Below are positions 1-12,282 of a stretch of DNA of 64,000 nucleotides, one piece after another. The position numbers were made by a program, and so were the translations under genes. Location: NCBI GenBank assembly GCA_030440445.1, contig CP098528.1:2666001-2730000 (forward strand). The letters are read 5' to 3'. The notes under the pieces are model-generated. The model made no database searches. It worked only from the letters and a program-made list of their open reading frames with translations, and was not told where the DNA came from. Source of the stretch: Halomonas sp. KG2. GTDB taxonomy: Bacteria > Pseudomonadota > Gammaproteobacteria > Pseudomonadales > Halomonadaceae. Each line of letters opens with the position of its first letter. Positions within the stretch are counted from its first letter, which is position 1.

Positions 1-133
1 GGAATACCCTAACGCTGATCGTCAGGCAATACGACAACTAGTACGCAATGCGCGCAAAGAGCGTGAGCAAAGTAAACCGCCGACCAGCTCGCGCAAGCTG
101 TTCAAACACTTACGCGATACGCTGGCACTCTAA
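1..133 (+). CDS. darP: DarP (YjgA) ribosome-associated protein, C-terminal fragment
   Basis: Only the last 43 codons are present, read in frame from base 2 to the TAA at 131-133. The peptide contains [18 protein letters not shown], then KERE, a KPP motif and a final FKHLRD segment. This pattern matches the C-terminal end of E. coli YjgA/DarP, a small basic protein that binds late 50S ribosomal assembly intermediates. The gene converges on tldD about 95 bases away. In Pseudomonas and many relatives yjgA lies next to pmbA (tldE), the partner of tldD, so tldE may lie just outside the window; that is inference. The identification rests on a short stretch but the match is distinctive. Confidence 0.85.
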   Translation, partial: EYPNADRQAIRQLVRNARKEREQSKPPTSSRKLFKHLRDTLAL

Positions 134-175
134 CTCCTGCATGTCTCAATGACTGGGCCATAAAGGCTAGTTCAT

Positions 176-232
176 AAGGACCAAGTCATTAAGACCAAGT
201 CATCAAGACCCAGTGATGGCAATCAAGTCACG
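176..232. repeat. Short imperfect direct repeats between darP and tldD
   Basis: Four imperfect copies of a 13-15 base unit, AAGACCAAGTCAT and variants, begin at about 176, 191, 205 and 220; the last runs into the tldD stop codon. The first two copies are almost identical and the later two are degenerate. They lie where the convergent darP and tldD transcripts end. A weak imperfect hairpin can be drawn at 149-175 but it has no U-tract. No function is evident; local slippage duplication is the simplest reading. Confidence 0.5.
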
Positions 233-1682
233 AAGACTGAGTACCACCGACTGTCAGCTCATCCAGCTTAAGGGTGGGCTGACCGACGCCTACCGGCACT
301 CCCTGCCCCTCTTTGCCGCAGACACCTATTCCTGTATCCATTTCCATATCATGGCCAATCATTGAAACACGCCCCATTGCCTCAGGACCGTTGCCAATCA
401 AGGTAGCTCCTTTAACAGGCGCAGTAATTTTGCCATCCTCAATGAGGTAGGCTTCGCTAGCGGAAAATACGAACTTGCCTGATGTAATATCGACCTGACC
501 ACCACCAAAACTGACCGCATAAATACCGCGCTTAACACTTTTGATAATGTCGGCGGGCTCATCCTGGCCTGCCAGCATGACAGTATTAGTCATACGTGGC
601 ATCGGCAAATGGGCAAAAGATTCACGCCGCGCATTACCCGTTGGTGCCATATTCATTAACCGTGCATTAAGCTTGTCTTGCATATAGCCAGTTAAAATAC
701 CGTCTTCAATCAGCGGCGTGTATTGCCCTGGCGTGCCTTCATCGTCCACGCTTAACGAACCACGGCAGTCAGCAACGGTAGCATCGTCGACAACCGTCAC
801 ACCTTTCGCGGCAACACGTTTCCCCATCTGCCCTGCAAACGCTGAACTGCCCTTACGATTAAAATCGCCTTCAAGCCCGTGGCCCACCGCTTCATGAAGC
901 AAAATACCTGGCCAGCCAGCACCGAGAACAACAGGCATTTGACCAGCAGGTGCATCGACTGCTTCGAGGTTAACCAAGGCTTGGCGAACAGCCTCTTTCG
1001 CATAGCGTTCCGCTACTTTTTCATCTCGCAGCCTGGACATGGAGTAACGACCGCCGCCCCCAGCACCACCTCGCTCTCGCCGACCGTTTTTAGCCGCGAT
1101 AACACTCACATTAAAACGGACTAATGGGCGGATATCTGCCGCCAAGGTGCCATCACTGGCACGGACTAATACCACTTCATAAGTGCCTGACAATGAGGCA
1201 CTCACTTGGCTAATACAGGGGTCAGCCGCGCGCGCAATGCGGTCTGCTTCTTTTAACATCGCCACTTTTTCGTCAGCGGTAAGCCCCGCCAGCGGGTCAA
1301 GCCCTGCATAACGACCGGCAGCACTGACTGCCACTACCGGCTGCCCAGGTAGCTGCTTACCACTTCGTACAATGCCCGCTGCTGTACGGCCAGTATCCAT
1401 TAGCGCATCTGCGGTAATTTGATTGGAGTAGGCAAAGCCTGTCTTTTCACCTGCTAAGGAGCGCACACCAACACCACCATCAATGTTATAGCTGGCTTCT
1501 TTTACTTCACCATCTTCCAGCACCCACCCCTCTTGCCAAGTACGCTGGAAGTAGAGATCGGCATAATCAATACCAGCCCCCATGGCATAAGACAGCCCTG
1601 TATCTAAGGCATCCAAATCCAGGCCACTCGGTGTCAACAAAATGGAAACAGCGGTATTTACATCGCTCTTATGTGCGGTCAT
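228..1682 (-). CDS. tldD: Metalloprotease TldD
   Basis: TldD is the metal-bearing subunit of the TldD/TldE cytosolic protease, which trims unfolded peptides, matures microcin B17 and helps degrade the CcdA antitoxin. The 484-residue protein has the zinc motif HEAVGH at residues 263-268 and the conserved stretches [15 protein letters not shown] and QVDITSGKF; length and ending (LTVGGTQSS) match E. coli TldD. I chose the ATG at 1682, which overlaps the yhdP stop as TAATG and has an AGAAGG ribosome site upstream. An ATG 12 codons earlier would run inside yhdP and lacks support. It is the last gene of the mreB-to-tldD operon. The partner tldE is not in the window. Confidence 0.96.
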   Translation of the reverse strand: MTAHKSDVNTAVSILLTPSGLDLDALDTGLSYAMGAGIDYADLYFQRTWQEGWVLEDGEVKEASYNIDGGVGVRSLAGEKTGFAYSNQITADALMDTGRTAAGIVRSGKQLPGQPVVAVSAAGRYAGLDPLAGLTADEKVAMLKEADRIARAADPCISQVSASLSGTYEVVLVRASDGTLAADIRPLVRFNVSVIAAKNGRRERGGAGGGGRYSMSRLRDEKVAERYAKEAVRQALVNLEAVDAPAGQMPVVLGAGWPGILLHEAVGHGLEGDFNRKGSSAFAGQMGKRVAAKGVTVVDDATVADCRGSLSVDDEGTPGQYTPLIEDGILTGYMQDKLNARLMNMAPTGNARRESFAHLPMPRMTNTVMLAGQDEPADIIKSVKRGIYAVSFGGGQVDITSGKFVFSASEAYLIEDGKITAPVKGATLIGNGPEAMGRVSMIGHDMEMDTGIGVCGKEGQGVPVGVGQPTLKLDELTVGGTQSS

Positions 1683-4600
1683 TAAGGGCCTTCTAGAGTG
1701 ATCTGCGGCGACGTCCACGGACCTCGCACGCGATAGTGAATAGTGGTTGCTTGATCTAACGCGCTACCAAACAGCTGGTCCGCTACAAAAAGAGCGCCAC
1801 CTACAATCGGAGCACCTACGGCTATGGCTGCGATAGGCAAGCTCTGGCTAATAGGTAGTGTGACGCCTAGTCGCTGATCAAGTTCACGTTGTATAAGATT
1901 GACGCTTCCCGTCAGGGTTAGCGTGGTAGATGGCGCTTCAATGGAAAGTGGACCGCGCAGCAGTAATTGACCCGCGGCGACATCTGCCGTGCCATGCACC
2001 CGATCAAACGCAGTTCCTTGTCCCGTCACGTCCGAAAAATCGAAACGCAAGCGACGCAGTATATTGTCAAAATTAAGCAGACCAACCAAGCGAGCCGGTG
2101 TAGATTCCAGCGTCACAAAGCGCCCATCACGTACATCGGTTCGAATATCGCCTTCCGCCCGACTTAATTCAAGTTGCCAGGGAGCGCCTGGCCACGTCAG
2201 CGCTGCGCCGACATCCGTGGAACGGCTACGCATGGCAACTGGTTGGCCTAGACGCTCTAACGCAGTGCCTACATCACCACCCTGTATCGAAACATCAGCG
2301 CGGGTATGGCTATTGTTAGCGTCGCCTTCCCATACCAGTTCTCCGCGGGCAGAGAGCTGCCCTAATGTCAGTCCGACCGGGGAAAGAGTAAAACGTTGCC
2401 CCTGGCTTTGCCAATAAGCGGTTAACGGTCCGAAACGCCCTTCACCAACGCCAATATCGGCTAGTCTGAGCCTGCCATCCGGCAGTTGGTTAAGCCATTC
2501 TGGTATAGCAATTGGTGTGGTGTGCTGAGTTTCAACAGCATCCATCCAAGAGCCAGGGGTCGGCGCACTGCTGTCATGCGCTGCAGCAGGCATATCAAAT
2601 AGTCGGTCTACTGCCAGCGACGAGATAGCGATATCAAGCGGCAGCGCGCTACCGGGCTGATAAGTCACTCGACCTGACACAAGGTCACCGCTTAGCTGCA
2701 TAGCCAAGCGCTTTCCTTCAATACTGCCTGTCGCTTCTAAGCGACCAAAACACGCATCACGGAAATGCACGCAAGGCGTACTCAGCATTACTGATATTGG
2801 CGTATCCTCACTATCGCCATTCGGCGAAGACGACGCCTGCATCAACGGTGACAACGACTCCTGCCAGTCATCGAGAGGCAACTCATCAACCTGCGCGACA
2901 ACGCTCCAACCTGGCTGTGTTGGCCAGCCACTCGGTGCGGCAGCACTGCCCAAAGCAATTACCCCTGCCAGCTCATCATGATCAAGCTGTACGCGAGCAT
3001 TAACGATATCGGCTAACTGTGTTGTTAAGCGACCACTGTCGAAGTCAGCGCTTAACCGCCATGGCCATGGCTGTTCAGCGGACTTACTAAATGGCGGCGG
3101 CAACCTGCTTGTAATGCCAAGCAAGCGGCTTTCAAGGACGATCGACGGTGATGGCTGTAGGTTGACCTGCCCACGCCACTGAGCACGCCCTTCAAACAGC
3201 TGGCGAGCTTGTTCAGCGGGAATATTGGCCAGTTGAAATAAGGTGGCGACATCAATATTCCCACCCAAGGCAATACCGTCGTCCGGAACATTGATATCCG
3301 CTTCTATGGAATTACCTGACCACAGACCCGAGACATGCCCGAGCAAAGCGCTTTTTTCACCGTGCTGCTGCCACGTCATCTCCCCCTGAAGATTTTCTAG
3401 CGGAATCTCGACAGGCTGAAAAGCAAGCGTTGTGATATTTGGTCGAGCATTAATCTCCAGCGCCAATGAGTCCGGTGCGCTCAGTGGTAACGATAAAGCG
3501 ATGTCACCCTCAACTCGGCCCTCTGCACGAACATCGTTAAGCAGAGGCAGATCAATCTCAGGCATTGCCTGGAGAAACGCCAGCAGAGAATCACTATCAC
3601 TGCTGACACTTCCCGACAAATTAAGCGTCTCATCAGCCATCTTTAGCACCCCATCAGAGACGTCAATGCCCTGGCTTTCAGCATGCTGAATAACCGCCTC
3701 CAGCACTTGATCCTTCCAAACCAACCTGCCCTCGATCTCCTCAAGCATGGGCCACTCAGGCGCGATGGGTAATCGCCCTTGTGTCACAGAGAGGGCCAAC
3801 GTAGAGGAAATTTGGTCTGCAAACTGACTTTCTGAACCAGCCTCTTCCCCAGTAAAGGGAAAGCTAAGCTTGAGCGAGCCATGGGGAACAACACCGCCTA
3901 TATCGGTTAATAGCCACTCACGAAGTTCAGGCTCAAGAGCTTTAATGGGCAGCCACTGAGAGAGCGGGTAATTAAGCGCATCAACATTTGCAAACGCAAT
4001 ATCAAGCCCAAACTGGCCGCCCTGTTCACCCGCAATCAGACCAAAACCCCCACTCACCTCGGCACCATCCCAATCTAGGCGTAGATCCCTACCACTGATC
4101 ATCGTGCTCGGGCCGTCATACACCCACTCCACCACGCCCTCGGCATGGCTCAACAGCATGGGTGATTCAAACAATTCAGGAAAATTAAGTGAGCTGCTTC
4201 CAGCACTGTTAAACGTTACCCTACCGCGAAAGTCTCTTGCCTGTACCCAAGCATCTAACGGGCCACCTCCTGGCGCTTGCTCCCAAGGCAGCACCGCCAC
4301 ATTGGTTAACGCCGCATCAACCCCCCAATGGCCTTCATGCTGACCTAAACGCAAACCTTGGACCTGGCCACGGGGTGATAGTGTTTGTAACACTCGAGTA
4401 AGTGATTCAGGCAACAAAATATAGTCGCGCCAAGCCGCCAAAGAAGCCAGCTCAAATGTGCTGGTGCGCACCTCCCATTGATCAGGCTGGTGGGATAAGT
4501 ACCAATGCCGCGGTAAGGCTGGGCCACCACTTCCACCTTCTGGACGCGCCCACTCGACGTTTTCAGCATCACCACTAAGCCATGCTTCGCCGCCCTCACC

Positions 4601-5593
4601 GTCTCGCCGCCAAAGGCCATTGGCCTGAATGTTTTGCAGTACGGCGTATTGAATCTCGTGGCGCAGGGTCAACTGTGGAACGTCGACAGCCAAGCGAACC
4701 TCATCTAAGCGTCCTGCATGCCAGCGTCCCCACAACGTAACCTCGCCTCCCATTTGCTCTAGGGAAGGCATGCGATCGGAACGTAAAACAGCGGCTAGTG
4801 CCACTAGATGATCCAGTTGCATGTCCAACTGGAGCGCCGCTGAAAAATCACGGAAACCCTGATCTCCAGGCTGCATCTCCACGTTCATCGCAATGGCCGG
4901 CAGCGCTTCTTGTGCTTCGGCTTCTTGAGCCTGCATTTCTTGAGACCCAACGCCTTGCGAATCCACGCTTTGAGATTCTAAGATCGTGACGGCGCCTTCC
5001 AAGCGCGTCCGCCGCTCATCGCCATTGAGCAGTAAGGTAGGCGCGTGCAAGGTGACGGCCTGCTGACTTCCATGCAGCACCAGACGAGTATTATCTACCC
5101 ACAATCGCTGGCGAAGAATAAGCCCTGCCCAGGCGTCCAACGCCGCCAAATCAACAGTAGGCTCCTGAGACATAACGATCGGCAGCTCTGCTGGTGCCGG
5201 CCAACCCCAAGCAGCGTCTCTCTGCTGATATAGATGAAATTCAAGGCCTGTGATGCGCGCATCATTAAACACGGGTGCAATGCTTCTCAATGTCGCCCAA
5301 CCATCGAGCCGCAAATGTGCACTTTCAAGGGATACTAATGGCTGCCCGTCAGGCGTCGCTGAATGCACGCCCTCCAATTGCAATACAAGATCGTTACGCG
5401 CCAACGACAGCGATAGGTGCTCGATAGTAACGGGCACCCCCACACGGGCCTCTAATAACGCTTCTATTTTCGGTGTTAGCAGACTGGATTGGCTAATTAA
5501 TAAGCGCGCCAATAATAGAAAGACAGCAAGGCCGCCTAGTAGCGAGGCGATCGCTACTAGGCACCATCGAGAGAATGAACGTAACGCTATCAT
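1682..5593 (-). CDS. yhdP: YhdP family AsmA-like envelope phospholipid transport protein
   Basis: This 1303-residue protein has one N-terminal membrane segment (about residues 11-33) followed by a very long periplasmic region of beta-rich AsmA/DUF3971 type. In E. coli YhdP, TamB and YdbH redundantly move phospholipids across the periplasm to the outer membrane. Recognition rests on size (E. coli about 1266 residues), the single N-terminal anchor, the C-terminal AsmA-like portion with [15 protein letters not shown], and its position between rng and tldD as in E. coli. Both ends are coupled: its ATG overlaps the rng stop and its stop overlaps the tldD start, each as TAATG. P. aeruginosa is remembered as having a nitrilase gene between these two; none is present here. 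Confidence 0.93.
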   Translation of the reverse strand: MIALRSFSRWCLVAIASLLGGLAVFLLLARLLISQSSLLTPKIEALLEARVGVPVTIEHLSLSLARNDLVLQLEGVHSATPDGQPLVSLESAHLRLDGWATLRSIAPVFNDARITGLEFHLYQQRDAAWGWPAPAELPIVMSQEPTVDLAALDAWAGLILRQRLWVDNTRLVLHGSQQAVTLHAPTLLLNGDERRTRLEGAVTILESQSVDSQGVGSQEMQAQEAEAQEALPAIAMNVEMQPGDQGFRDFSAALQLDMQLDHLVALAAVLRSDRMPSLEQMGGEVTLWGRWHAGRLDEVRLAVDVPQLTLRHEIQYAVLQNIQANGLWRRDGEGGEAWLSGDAENVEWARPEGGSGGPALPRHWYLSHQPDQWEVRTSTFELASLAAWRDYILLPESLTRVLQTLSPRGQVQGLRLGQHEGHWGVDAALTNVAVLPWEQAPGGGPLDAWVQARDFRGRVTFNSAGSSSLNFPELFESPMLLSHAEGVVEWVYDGPSTMISGRDLRLDWDGAEVSGGFGLIAGEQGGQFGLDIAFANVDALNYPLSQWLPIKALEPELREWLLTDIGGVVPHGSLKLSFPFTGEEAGSESQFADQISSTLALSVTQGRLPIAPEWPMLEEIEGRLVWKDQVLEAVIQHAESQGIDVSDGVLKMADETLNLSGSVSSDSDSLLAFLQAMPEIDLPLLNDVRAEGRVEGDIALSLPLSAPDSLALEINARPNITTLAFQPVEIPLENLQGEMTWQQHGEKSALLGHVSGLWSGNSIEADINVPDDGIALGGNIDVATLFQLANIPAEQARQLFEGRAQWRGQVNLQPSPSIVLESRLLGITSRLPPPFSKSAEQPWPWRLSADFDSGRLTTQLADIVNARVQLDHDELAGVIALGSAAAPSGWPTQPGWSVVAQVDELPLDDWQESLSPLMQASSSPNGDSEDTPISVMLSTPCVHFRDACFGRLEATGSIEGKRLAMQLSGDLVSGRVTYQPGSALPLDIAISSLAVDRLFDMPAAAHDSSAPTPGSWMDAVETQHTTPIAIPEWLNQLPDGRLRLADIGVGEGRFGPLTAYWQSQGQRFTLSPVGLTLGQLSARGELVWEGDANNSHTRADVSIQGGDVGTALERLGQPVAMRSRSTDVGAALTWPGAPWQLELSRAEGDIRTDVRDGRFVTLESTPARLVGLLNFDNILRRLRFDFSDVTGQGTAFDRVHGTADVAAGQLLLRGPLSIEAPSTTLTLTGSVNLIQRELDQRLGVTLPISQSLPIAAIAVGAPIVGGALFVADQLFGSALDQATTIHYRVRGPWTSPQITLEGP

Positions 5594-7056
5594 TACATTA
5601 GTACGATGTCGTACTGTTCTTGGGAGTAGTGTTGCTCTACCTGAAAACGAATGGTTTTATTAATAAACGTTTCCAGGTCGGCAACCGCCGCAGACTCTTC
5701 GTCCAACAGTCTGTCAACCACCGGTTGAGAAGCAAGCACCATATACGTTTCGGCACTGTAGGCACGCTCTTCGCGCAATATCTCGCGAAAAATCTCGTAA
5801 CAAACAGTTTCAGGCGTTTTCAACGTCCCGCGCCCACTGCATGTTGGGCAAGCTTCGCACAAGGTTTGCTCCAGGCTTTCCCGCGTGCGTTTACGGGTCA
5901 ACTGCACTAAGCCCAGCTCAGTCACCCCAGTGCACTTCGTCTTCGCATGGTCACGCTCTAGCGCTTTTTCAAGTACACGTAACACTTGGCGTTGATGCTC
6001 TACATCCACCATATCGATAAAGTCGATAATAATGATACCGCCAAGGTTGCGAAGCCTAAGCTGACGGGCAATCGCAGTCGCCGCTTCCAGGTTGGTTTTA
6101 AAAATCGTCTCTTCAAGATTACGATGACCGACATAACCACCGGTATTAACATCGATCGTGGTCATCGCTTCCGTCGGGTCGATAACCAGATAGCCACCAG
6201 ACTTTAACTGAACCTTGCGACCCAGTGCTTTTTGAATTTCATCTTCAACGCTATACAAATCAAAGATGGGTCGCTCGCCTGGATAATACTCAATACGGTC
6301 TACCGCATCGGGCATAAACTCTTCAGCGAACTCGACCAGTTTGACAAAATTCTCGCGGGAATCGATGCGCACTTTTTCAATATCATCGCGCATAACATCC
6401 CGCAATGTACGCATAAACAACGGTAGGTCATCGTAGATCACGCTAGGCGACGCCGCCGTTATTTTACGCTCACTGACTTTGCGCCAAATACGCAGCAGGA
6501 AGTACATGTCCCCCGCCAGCTCTTCATCGCCAACCCCTTCTGCCGCAGTGCGCACGATGAAGCCACCGGTTACCTCGATGGTCTGCTCGTCAATTCCCTT
6601 ATCTAGCAGCGCTTTCAAACGCTCCCGCTCACGCTCATCTTCAATGCGCTGAGACACGCCATGGTGGGGAGAGTCAGGCATATAGACAAGATAACGTGAC
6701 GGAATCGAGAGATGGGTAGTGAGCCTGGCACCCTTGGTGCCAATGGGATCTTTGGTAACCTGAACGACAAGCGCCTGACCTTCATGTAGCAACTGACCAA
6801 TAGTCTGCTGCTCATCATTAGGCGTCCCTGATGGCATTACCTCATGGGCATGAATAAACGCCGCGCGCTCAAGGCCAATATCAACAAAAGCAGCCTGCAT
6901 ACCAGGCAGTACACGCACTACTTTGCCTTTGTAGATATTACCTACAATGCCGCGCCTACGTGAGCGTTCAATGAGCGCCTCTTGTAAGACACCATTTTCC
7001 ACCAGCGCAACGCGAGTCTCCATTGGCGTTAAATTGATGAGGACTTCACCGCTCAT
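5593..7056 (-). CDS. rng: Ribonuclease G
   Basis: RNase G is a single-strand endoribonuclease that matures the 5' end of 16S rRNA and degrades some mRNAs in the cytoplasm. The 487 residues show an N-terminal S1 RNA-binding domain (about 37-125), the catalytic aspartates at about 302 (TTIDVNTGG) and 345 (IIIIDFIDM), and the zinc-link CPTC at 403-406. There is no long C-terminal scaffold, which separates it from RNase E. The start at 7056 gives the standard MSGEVLIN beginning. It follows maf by 59 bases and is translationally coupled to yhdP. Confidence 0.97.
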   Translation of the reverse strand: MSGEVLINLTPMETRVALVENGVLQEALIERSRRRGIVGNIYKGKVVRVLPGMQAAFVDIGLERAAFIHAHEVMPSGTPNDEQQTIGQLLHEGQALVVQVTKDPIGTKGARLTTHLSIPSRYLVYMPDSPHHGVSQRIEDERERERLKALLDKGIDEQTIEVTGGFIVRTAAEGVGDEELAGDMYFLLRIWRKVSERKITAASPSVIYDDLPLFMRTLRDVMRDDIEKVRIDSRENFVKLVEFAEEFMPDAVDRIEYYPGERPIFDLYSVEDEIQKALGRKVQLKSGGYLVIDPTEAMTTIDVNTGGYVGHRNLEETIFKTNLEAATAIARQLRLRNLGGIIIIDFIDMVDVEHQRQVLRVLEKALERDHAKTKCTGVTELGLVQLTRKRTRESLEQTLCEACPTCSGRGTLKTPETVCYEIFREILREERAYSAETYMVLASQPVVDRLLDEESAAVADLETFINKTIRFQVEQHYSQEQYDIVLM

Positions 7057-7115
7057 GCAAAATTCCTTATTGAGTCACAGTATCCTTGCCAACACAGCAG
7101 GCGGCGAAATGGCGG

Positions 7116-7727
7116 TTATCTCTGCTGATAGCAGCCCGACCAGATTGGCACCCCTTGCTGGCACAACAAGCGTGTTGTTTCATAGAGTGGCAGCCCCACG
7201 ACTGCTGAATGGCTGCCCTTAATTTCTTCAACAAACACAGCGGCTAAACCTTGGATGGCGTATCCTCCGGCTTTGTCTACTGGCTCACCGGTTTGCCAAT
7301 AGTCAGCTATTTCCTGCTGACTGATTACGCGCATCTTGACGACCGTTGTCACACAACAAGAGAGTACACCCTTGGGGCCAGCCACAGCGACCGCTGTTAA
7401 TACATTATGACGACGCCCTGACAGCTTCTTAAGCATAACGGCTGCATCATGCTCATCAATTGGCTTGCCCAATATCTGATCATCAATCACCACGGCCGTA
7501 TCTGAACCGAGCACAGGAAGGGCTGTTCTTGAAACAGCCGCTTGCGCTTTCGCAATCGCCAAGCGCTCCACATAAGCTTGCGCAGATTCACCCTTGAGCG
7601 GCACTTCATCTACGTCACTTGGCATGACCTCGACCGCCACACCTATCGATGCTAACAACGCCTTACGTCTGGGCGATGCCGAGGCAAGGCATAACACAGG
7701 CGACGATGCAGAACGTGAACTATCCAT
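7116..7727 (-). CDS. maf: Maf-family nucleoside triphosphate pyrophosphatase (YhdE type)
   Basis: Maf/YhdE proteins hydrolyse dTTP, UTP and modified pyrimidine nucleotides to monophosphates, cleaning the nucleotide pool. The 203-residue protein has the phosphate-binding SASPRR motif at residues 16-21, the GSDTAVV segment and the DKAGGYAIQG motif near the C-terminus, all diagnostic. The ATG at 7727 has GGAG eight bases upstream. It lies between mreD and rng as in E. coli, where this paralogue is yhdE. Substrate preference (dTTP/UTP rather than m7GTP, as for the YceF paralogue) is inferred from this position. Confidence 0.95.
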   Translation of the reverse strand: MDSSRSASSPVLCLASASPRRKALLASIGVAVEVMPSDVDEVPLKGESAQAYVERLAIAKAQAAVSRTALPVLGSDTAVVIDDQILGKPIDEHDAAVMLKKLSGRRHNVLTAVAVAGPKGVLSCCVTTVVKMRVISQQEIADYWQTGEPVDKAGGYAIQGLAAVFVEEIKGSHSAVVGLPLYETTRLLCQQGVPIWSGCYQQR

Positions 7728-7748
7728 TACAGCAACTCCAGCAGCTTA

Positions 7749-8237
7749 TCAAACGCTAGCTAAACGCTGTTCGAGCGCTTTAAGCATGGTAGACCACCAG
7801 GGCCACAGAACAGCACTGATCAGTGATGGAATCAAAAAAGACAAATGGATTGAAAAATCCCCCGTCAGTGTGCGTAACCACTGCTCAATCAACTGCACCA
7901 AGCCTAATAAGACCAGCACGAGAACAGACTGCTGTACTAAAGAGTAAGCGCGAAAGCGGGGGTAAACCAGGGCGCATAAGAAGGCCAACAGCGACAATAT
8001 CAGAGCATGCTGACCTAACGCGGTACCTTCGATCAAATCCATCAGAATGCCGATAACAAAGCCATGAAAAACACCCACTCTATCCGGCGTTCGCATGCAC
8101 CAGTAAATCAGCATTAGCCCTATCCACTCAGGACGGTAGACTTGCCACCCTTCGGCTAAAGGCATCACTTGCAAGCACAATGCAAGGACAAGCGTAAACC
8201 AGACAAAGATAAGCGATACGACTGGCGTCTTAGCCAT
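7749..8237 (-). CDS. mreD: Rod shape-determining protein MreD
   Basis: MreD is an inner-membrane component of the elongasome that links MreB filaments to peptidoglycan synthesis. The 162-residue protein is almost entirely hydrophobic with about five membrane helices and the typical RPEWIGLMLIYWCM and GILMDLIEG segments. The start was moved inward to the ATG at 8237, which overlaps the mreC stop as TAATG; the upstream extension in the same frame would be Cys-rich sequence lying inside mreC and is not MreD-like. It is followed by maf after 21 bases. Confidence 0.95.
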   Translation of the reverse strand: MAKTPVVSLIFVWFTLVLALCLQVMPLAEGWQVYRPEWIGLMLIYWCMRTPDRVGVFHGFVIGILMDLIEGTALGQHALILSLLAFLCALVYPRFRAYSLVQQSVLVLVLLGLVQLIEQWLRTLTGDFSIHLSFLIPSLISAVLWPWWSTMLKALEQRLASV

Positions 8238-9175
8238 TACTGCACCTCTCGTGCAGCATCCTGCTGCAAACCAATACGCTGGGCAGCGTGCAGTGCAGCG
8301 GCTGAAATATCCATACCCTCTCCCCAAATAGTATCCTCTATCTCTTCACGGGGCGGCGGGAACAACAATAGGAAGTGACGTGAACGCTGCAACTGAGCAG
8401 AGGGCTCTGCGGTCACTTGAGCGAAAGGCTGACCTGGGTCGTGGTAAACGTCGGTGACCCTAGCAACGGGATGGCCTGGCGGGAAGCGTCCGGCCAACCC
8501 TGACGTGGTCAGCAGATCACCTTCGCGAATGTCGGCGGTATCAGGCACATGCAAAACTTTCACGCTGCCGTAACGACCAGCTCCCTGCACAATGAATCGC
8601 AAGCCATTGCGATTCACCTGAACGGGCAATGCATGGCTCGCATCAGCCAGCAACAGAACGCGACTTGAGTACGCCGACACAGCGGTCACTTGCCCCACTA
8701 AGCCAAACGCATCAATCACCGGCTGACCAACATAGGCACCATTTCGATGCCCTCGGTCAACCACCATCTGATGACTAAAAGGATCATTATCTAGCGACAG
8801 AAGCTCAGCGGTTATGTACGGAATATCTCTACGCTGAGCTGCCTTCAGAAGATCACGTAATTCGGCATTCTCCGCGGTCAGATTCGCCAACCGCTGACCA
8901 CGATGTGACAGCGTCAAAATTTGCTCACGCAGGCGACGATTCTCATCGACGAGCGCTTGCTGGTCAGAAAGCGCAAGCGCCCCCCAGTTAAGCAGATCGC
9001 TAGGCACGCTAACGACCCACTGAATGGGGGCAACAATCATCGTCATTTGGGCACGCACATCTTCCATGCGGGTAAATCGCTGATCGGCAAACATTAAAAT
9101 GCTTGCCAATAGCACACAGAAGAATAGCCGATACCCTGGCAATGACGCGTGCGAAAATAGCGGTTTAATAGGCAA
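8237..9175 (-). CDS. mreC: Rod shape-determining protein MreC
   Basis: MreC is a bitopic periplasmic protein that activates the elongation machinery with MreB, MreD, RodA and PBP2. The 312 residues contain one N-terminal membrane segment (about 13-30), a coiled coil (about 70-112) and the C-terminal beta-barrel pair with LLTSGLAGRFPPGHPVARV. The C-terminus after about residue 275 is a variable tail. The start codon appears to be TTG at 9173-9175, preceded almost directly by a GGGGGA stretch; no ATG or GTG lies before the membrane segment. It follows mreB by 23 bases. Confidence 0.96.
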   Translation of the reverse strand: MPIKPLFSHASLPGYRLFFCVLLASILMFADQRFTRMEDVRAQMTMIVAPIQWVVSVPSDLLNWGALALSDQQALVDENRRLREQILTLSHRGQRLANLTAENAELRDLLKAAQRRDIPYITAELLSLDNDPFSHQMVVDRGHRNGAYVGQPVIDAFGLVGQVTAVSAYSSRVLLLADASHALPVQVNRNGLRFIVQGAGRYGSVKVLHVPDTADIREGDLLTTSGLAGRFPPGHPVARVTDVYHDPGQPFAQVTAEPSAQLQRSRHFLLLFPPPREEIEDTIWGEGMDISAAALHAAQRIGLQQDAAREVQ

Positions 9176-9198
9176 TCCCCCGCGATAAACCGCTACGA

Positions 9199-10465
<1,267 letters not shown>

Positions 10466-10753
10466 ATGGCGCTTGAAGAATCTCATGTGCGCCGGGCCGC
10501 ACACTTGGCCCGACTCGCCGTTAGCGATGACCAAGCCAGTGGTTTTGTCGACGATCTAAGCCGCATTTTGGACATGGTCGATCAGCTACAAAGCCTGGAC
10601 ACCGATGGTGTTGCGCCGCTTGCGCACCCGCTGGATGCCACACAGCGGCTGCGAGCCGACGAAGTCACGGAAACTAACCAGCGCGACGCTTTCCAGCGCT
10701 GTGCTCCGGCAGTAGAAAATGGCCTGTATCTCGTACCCCGCGTGGTGGAGTAG
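10466..10753 (+). CDS. gatC: Asp-tRNA(Asn)/Glu-tRNA(Gln) amidotransferase subunit C
   Basis: GatC is the small clamp subunit of GatCAB, which converts mischarged Glu-tRNA(Gln) and Asp-tRNA(Asn) to the correct aminoacyl-tRNAs. The 95-residue protein begins [19 protein letters not shown] and ends in [13 protein letters not shown], both family hallmarks. The ATG at 10466 has GAGGA about 10 bases upstream; the ATG 11 codons earlier lacks a ribosome site and adds non-conserved residues. It is first in the gatC-gatA-gatB operon. Confidence 0.97.
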   Translation: MALEESHVRRAAHLARLAVSDDQASGFVDDLSRILDMVDQLQSLDTDGVAPLAHPLDATQRLRADEVTETNQRDAFQRCAPAVENGLYLVPRVVE

Positions 10754-10821
10754 CCAGATTACCACGCACAGGCCGCTATTTTCTGCTCTTTCTATTCGCC
10801 CCCGAACGGAGCTTCCGGGTC

Positions 10822-12282
10822 ATGCATGATAAAACCGTAACGCAGCTTGCCGCCGCCCTGAAAAGCGGTGAGCTTTCCAGCCGAGAGCTGACTTCACACT
10901 TTTTACAGCGTATCGAGCAAGCTGATGGCACGCTCAATAGCTTTATTACTGTCACCGCCGAGCAAGCACTTAATCAGGCAGAAGCTGCCGACAATGCGCG
11001 TGCTGCAGGTAAGGCTGGCAAGCTAGCAGGCATTCCCTTCGCGCTGAAAGATATCTTTTGTACTCAAGGGGTGAAGACCAGCTGCGGTTCAAAAATGCTC
11101 GATAACTTTATCGCGCCTTACAATGCCACCGTGGTAGAGAAACTCAACGCTGCCGGCACCATTAGCCTGGGTAAAACCAACATGGACGAGTTCGCGATGG
11201 GCTCTTCCAACGAAAATAGCTATTTTGGTGCGGTAAAAAATCCCTGGGACCTTACTGCAGTTCCTGGCGGCAGCTCAGGTGGCAGTGCCGCCGCAGTAGC
11301 GGCAGGCCTTGTCCCTGCAGCAATGGGCACAGATACCGGCGGTTCTATTCGCCAACCGGCGGCATTTTGCGGCATCACCGGCTTGAAGCCTACGTATGGC
11401 CGCGTTTCTCGCTATGGCATTATTGCCTACGCGTCTAGCCTCGACCAGGCTGGCCCTATGGCGAAAAGTGCTGAAGACTGCGCACATCTGCTCAATGTCA
11501 TTGCTGGCCATGATGTACGTGATTCCACCAGCGTTGCCCGCGGCGTGCCCGACTACACAGAAACGCTCAACGCACCGCTTTCTGGCCTCAAAATCGGCCT
11601 GCCAAAGGAGTACTTTGGCGATGGTTTAGACGCTGACGTCGAAAAAGCGGTCCGCGAGGCAGTGAAAGTATATGAATCACTGGGAGCGACCGTACGCGAA
11701 GTGAGCCTGCCGCATACCCACTATGCGATTCCAGCTTATTACGTTATCGCCCCCGCTGAGGCGTCCTCGAATCTCTCCCGCTATGATGGCGTGCGCTTCG
11801 GGCATCGCTGCGATGCACCGGCTGACCTTATTGATCTCTACACGCGGTCGCGTGCGGAAGGCTTCGGTGATGAGGTGAAGCGGCGCATCCTGATTGGCAC
11901 GCACACGCTTTCTGAAGGCTTTTTTGACGCCTACTACACCAAAGCACAGAAAGTGCGTCGTTTGATTCGACAGGACTTCCTGGACGCTTTTGAAGACGTA
12001 GACGTACTGATGGGGCCAGCATCGCCAACGCCCGCATTTGATCTTGGCGCTAAGAAAGATCCGGTGTCTATGTATCTACAGGACATTTACACCATCGCCG
12101 TTAACCTAGCCGGCATTCCTGGCATCAGCGTTCCTGCAGGCTTTTCTAATGGCCGCCCGGTTGGTCTGCAGATCCTGGGTACCCACTTTGCAGAAGCACA
12201 GCTGCTAAACGTGGCTCACCAGTACCAGCAAGCCACTGATTGGCACTTACAACGCCCTGCTTTTGCCGAGGAGAACGCCTAA
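10822..12282 (+). CDS. gatA: Asp-tRNA(Asn)/Glu-tRNA(Gln) amidotransferase subunit A
   Basis: GatA is the amidase subunit that releases ammonia from glutamine for GatB. The 486-residue protein carries the amidase signature with the Ser-cisSer-Lys triad at K76, S151 and S175, in the motifs ALKDIF, GGSSGGS and [14 protein letters not shown] lies about 11 bases before the ATG. The stop codon overlaps the gatB start as TAATG, so the two subunits are likely made in step. It lies 68 bases after gatC. Confidence 0.98.
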   Translation: MHDKTVTQLAAALKSGELSSRELTSHFLQRIEQADGTLNSFITVTAEQALNQAEAADNARAAGKAGKLAGIPFALKDIFCTQGVKTSCGSKMLDNFIAPYNATVVEKLNAAGTISLGKTNMDEFAMGSSNENSYFGAVKNPWDLTAVPGGSSGGSAAAVAAGLVPAAMGTDTGGSIRQPAAFCGITGLKPTYGRVSRYGIIAYASSLDQAGPMAKSAEDCAHLLNVIAGHDVRDSTSVARGVPDYTETLNAPLSGLKIGLPKEYFGDGLDADVEKAVREAVKVYESLGATVREVSLPHTHYAIPAYYVIAPAEASSNLSRYDGVRFGHRCDAPADLIDLYTRSRAEGFGDEVKRRILIGTHTLSEGFFDAYYTKAQKVRRLIRQDFLDAFEDVDVLMGPASPTPAFDLGAKKDPVSMYLQDIYTIAVNLAGIPGISVPAGFSNGRPVGLQILGTHFAEAQLLNVAHQYQQATDWHLQRPAFAEENA

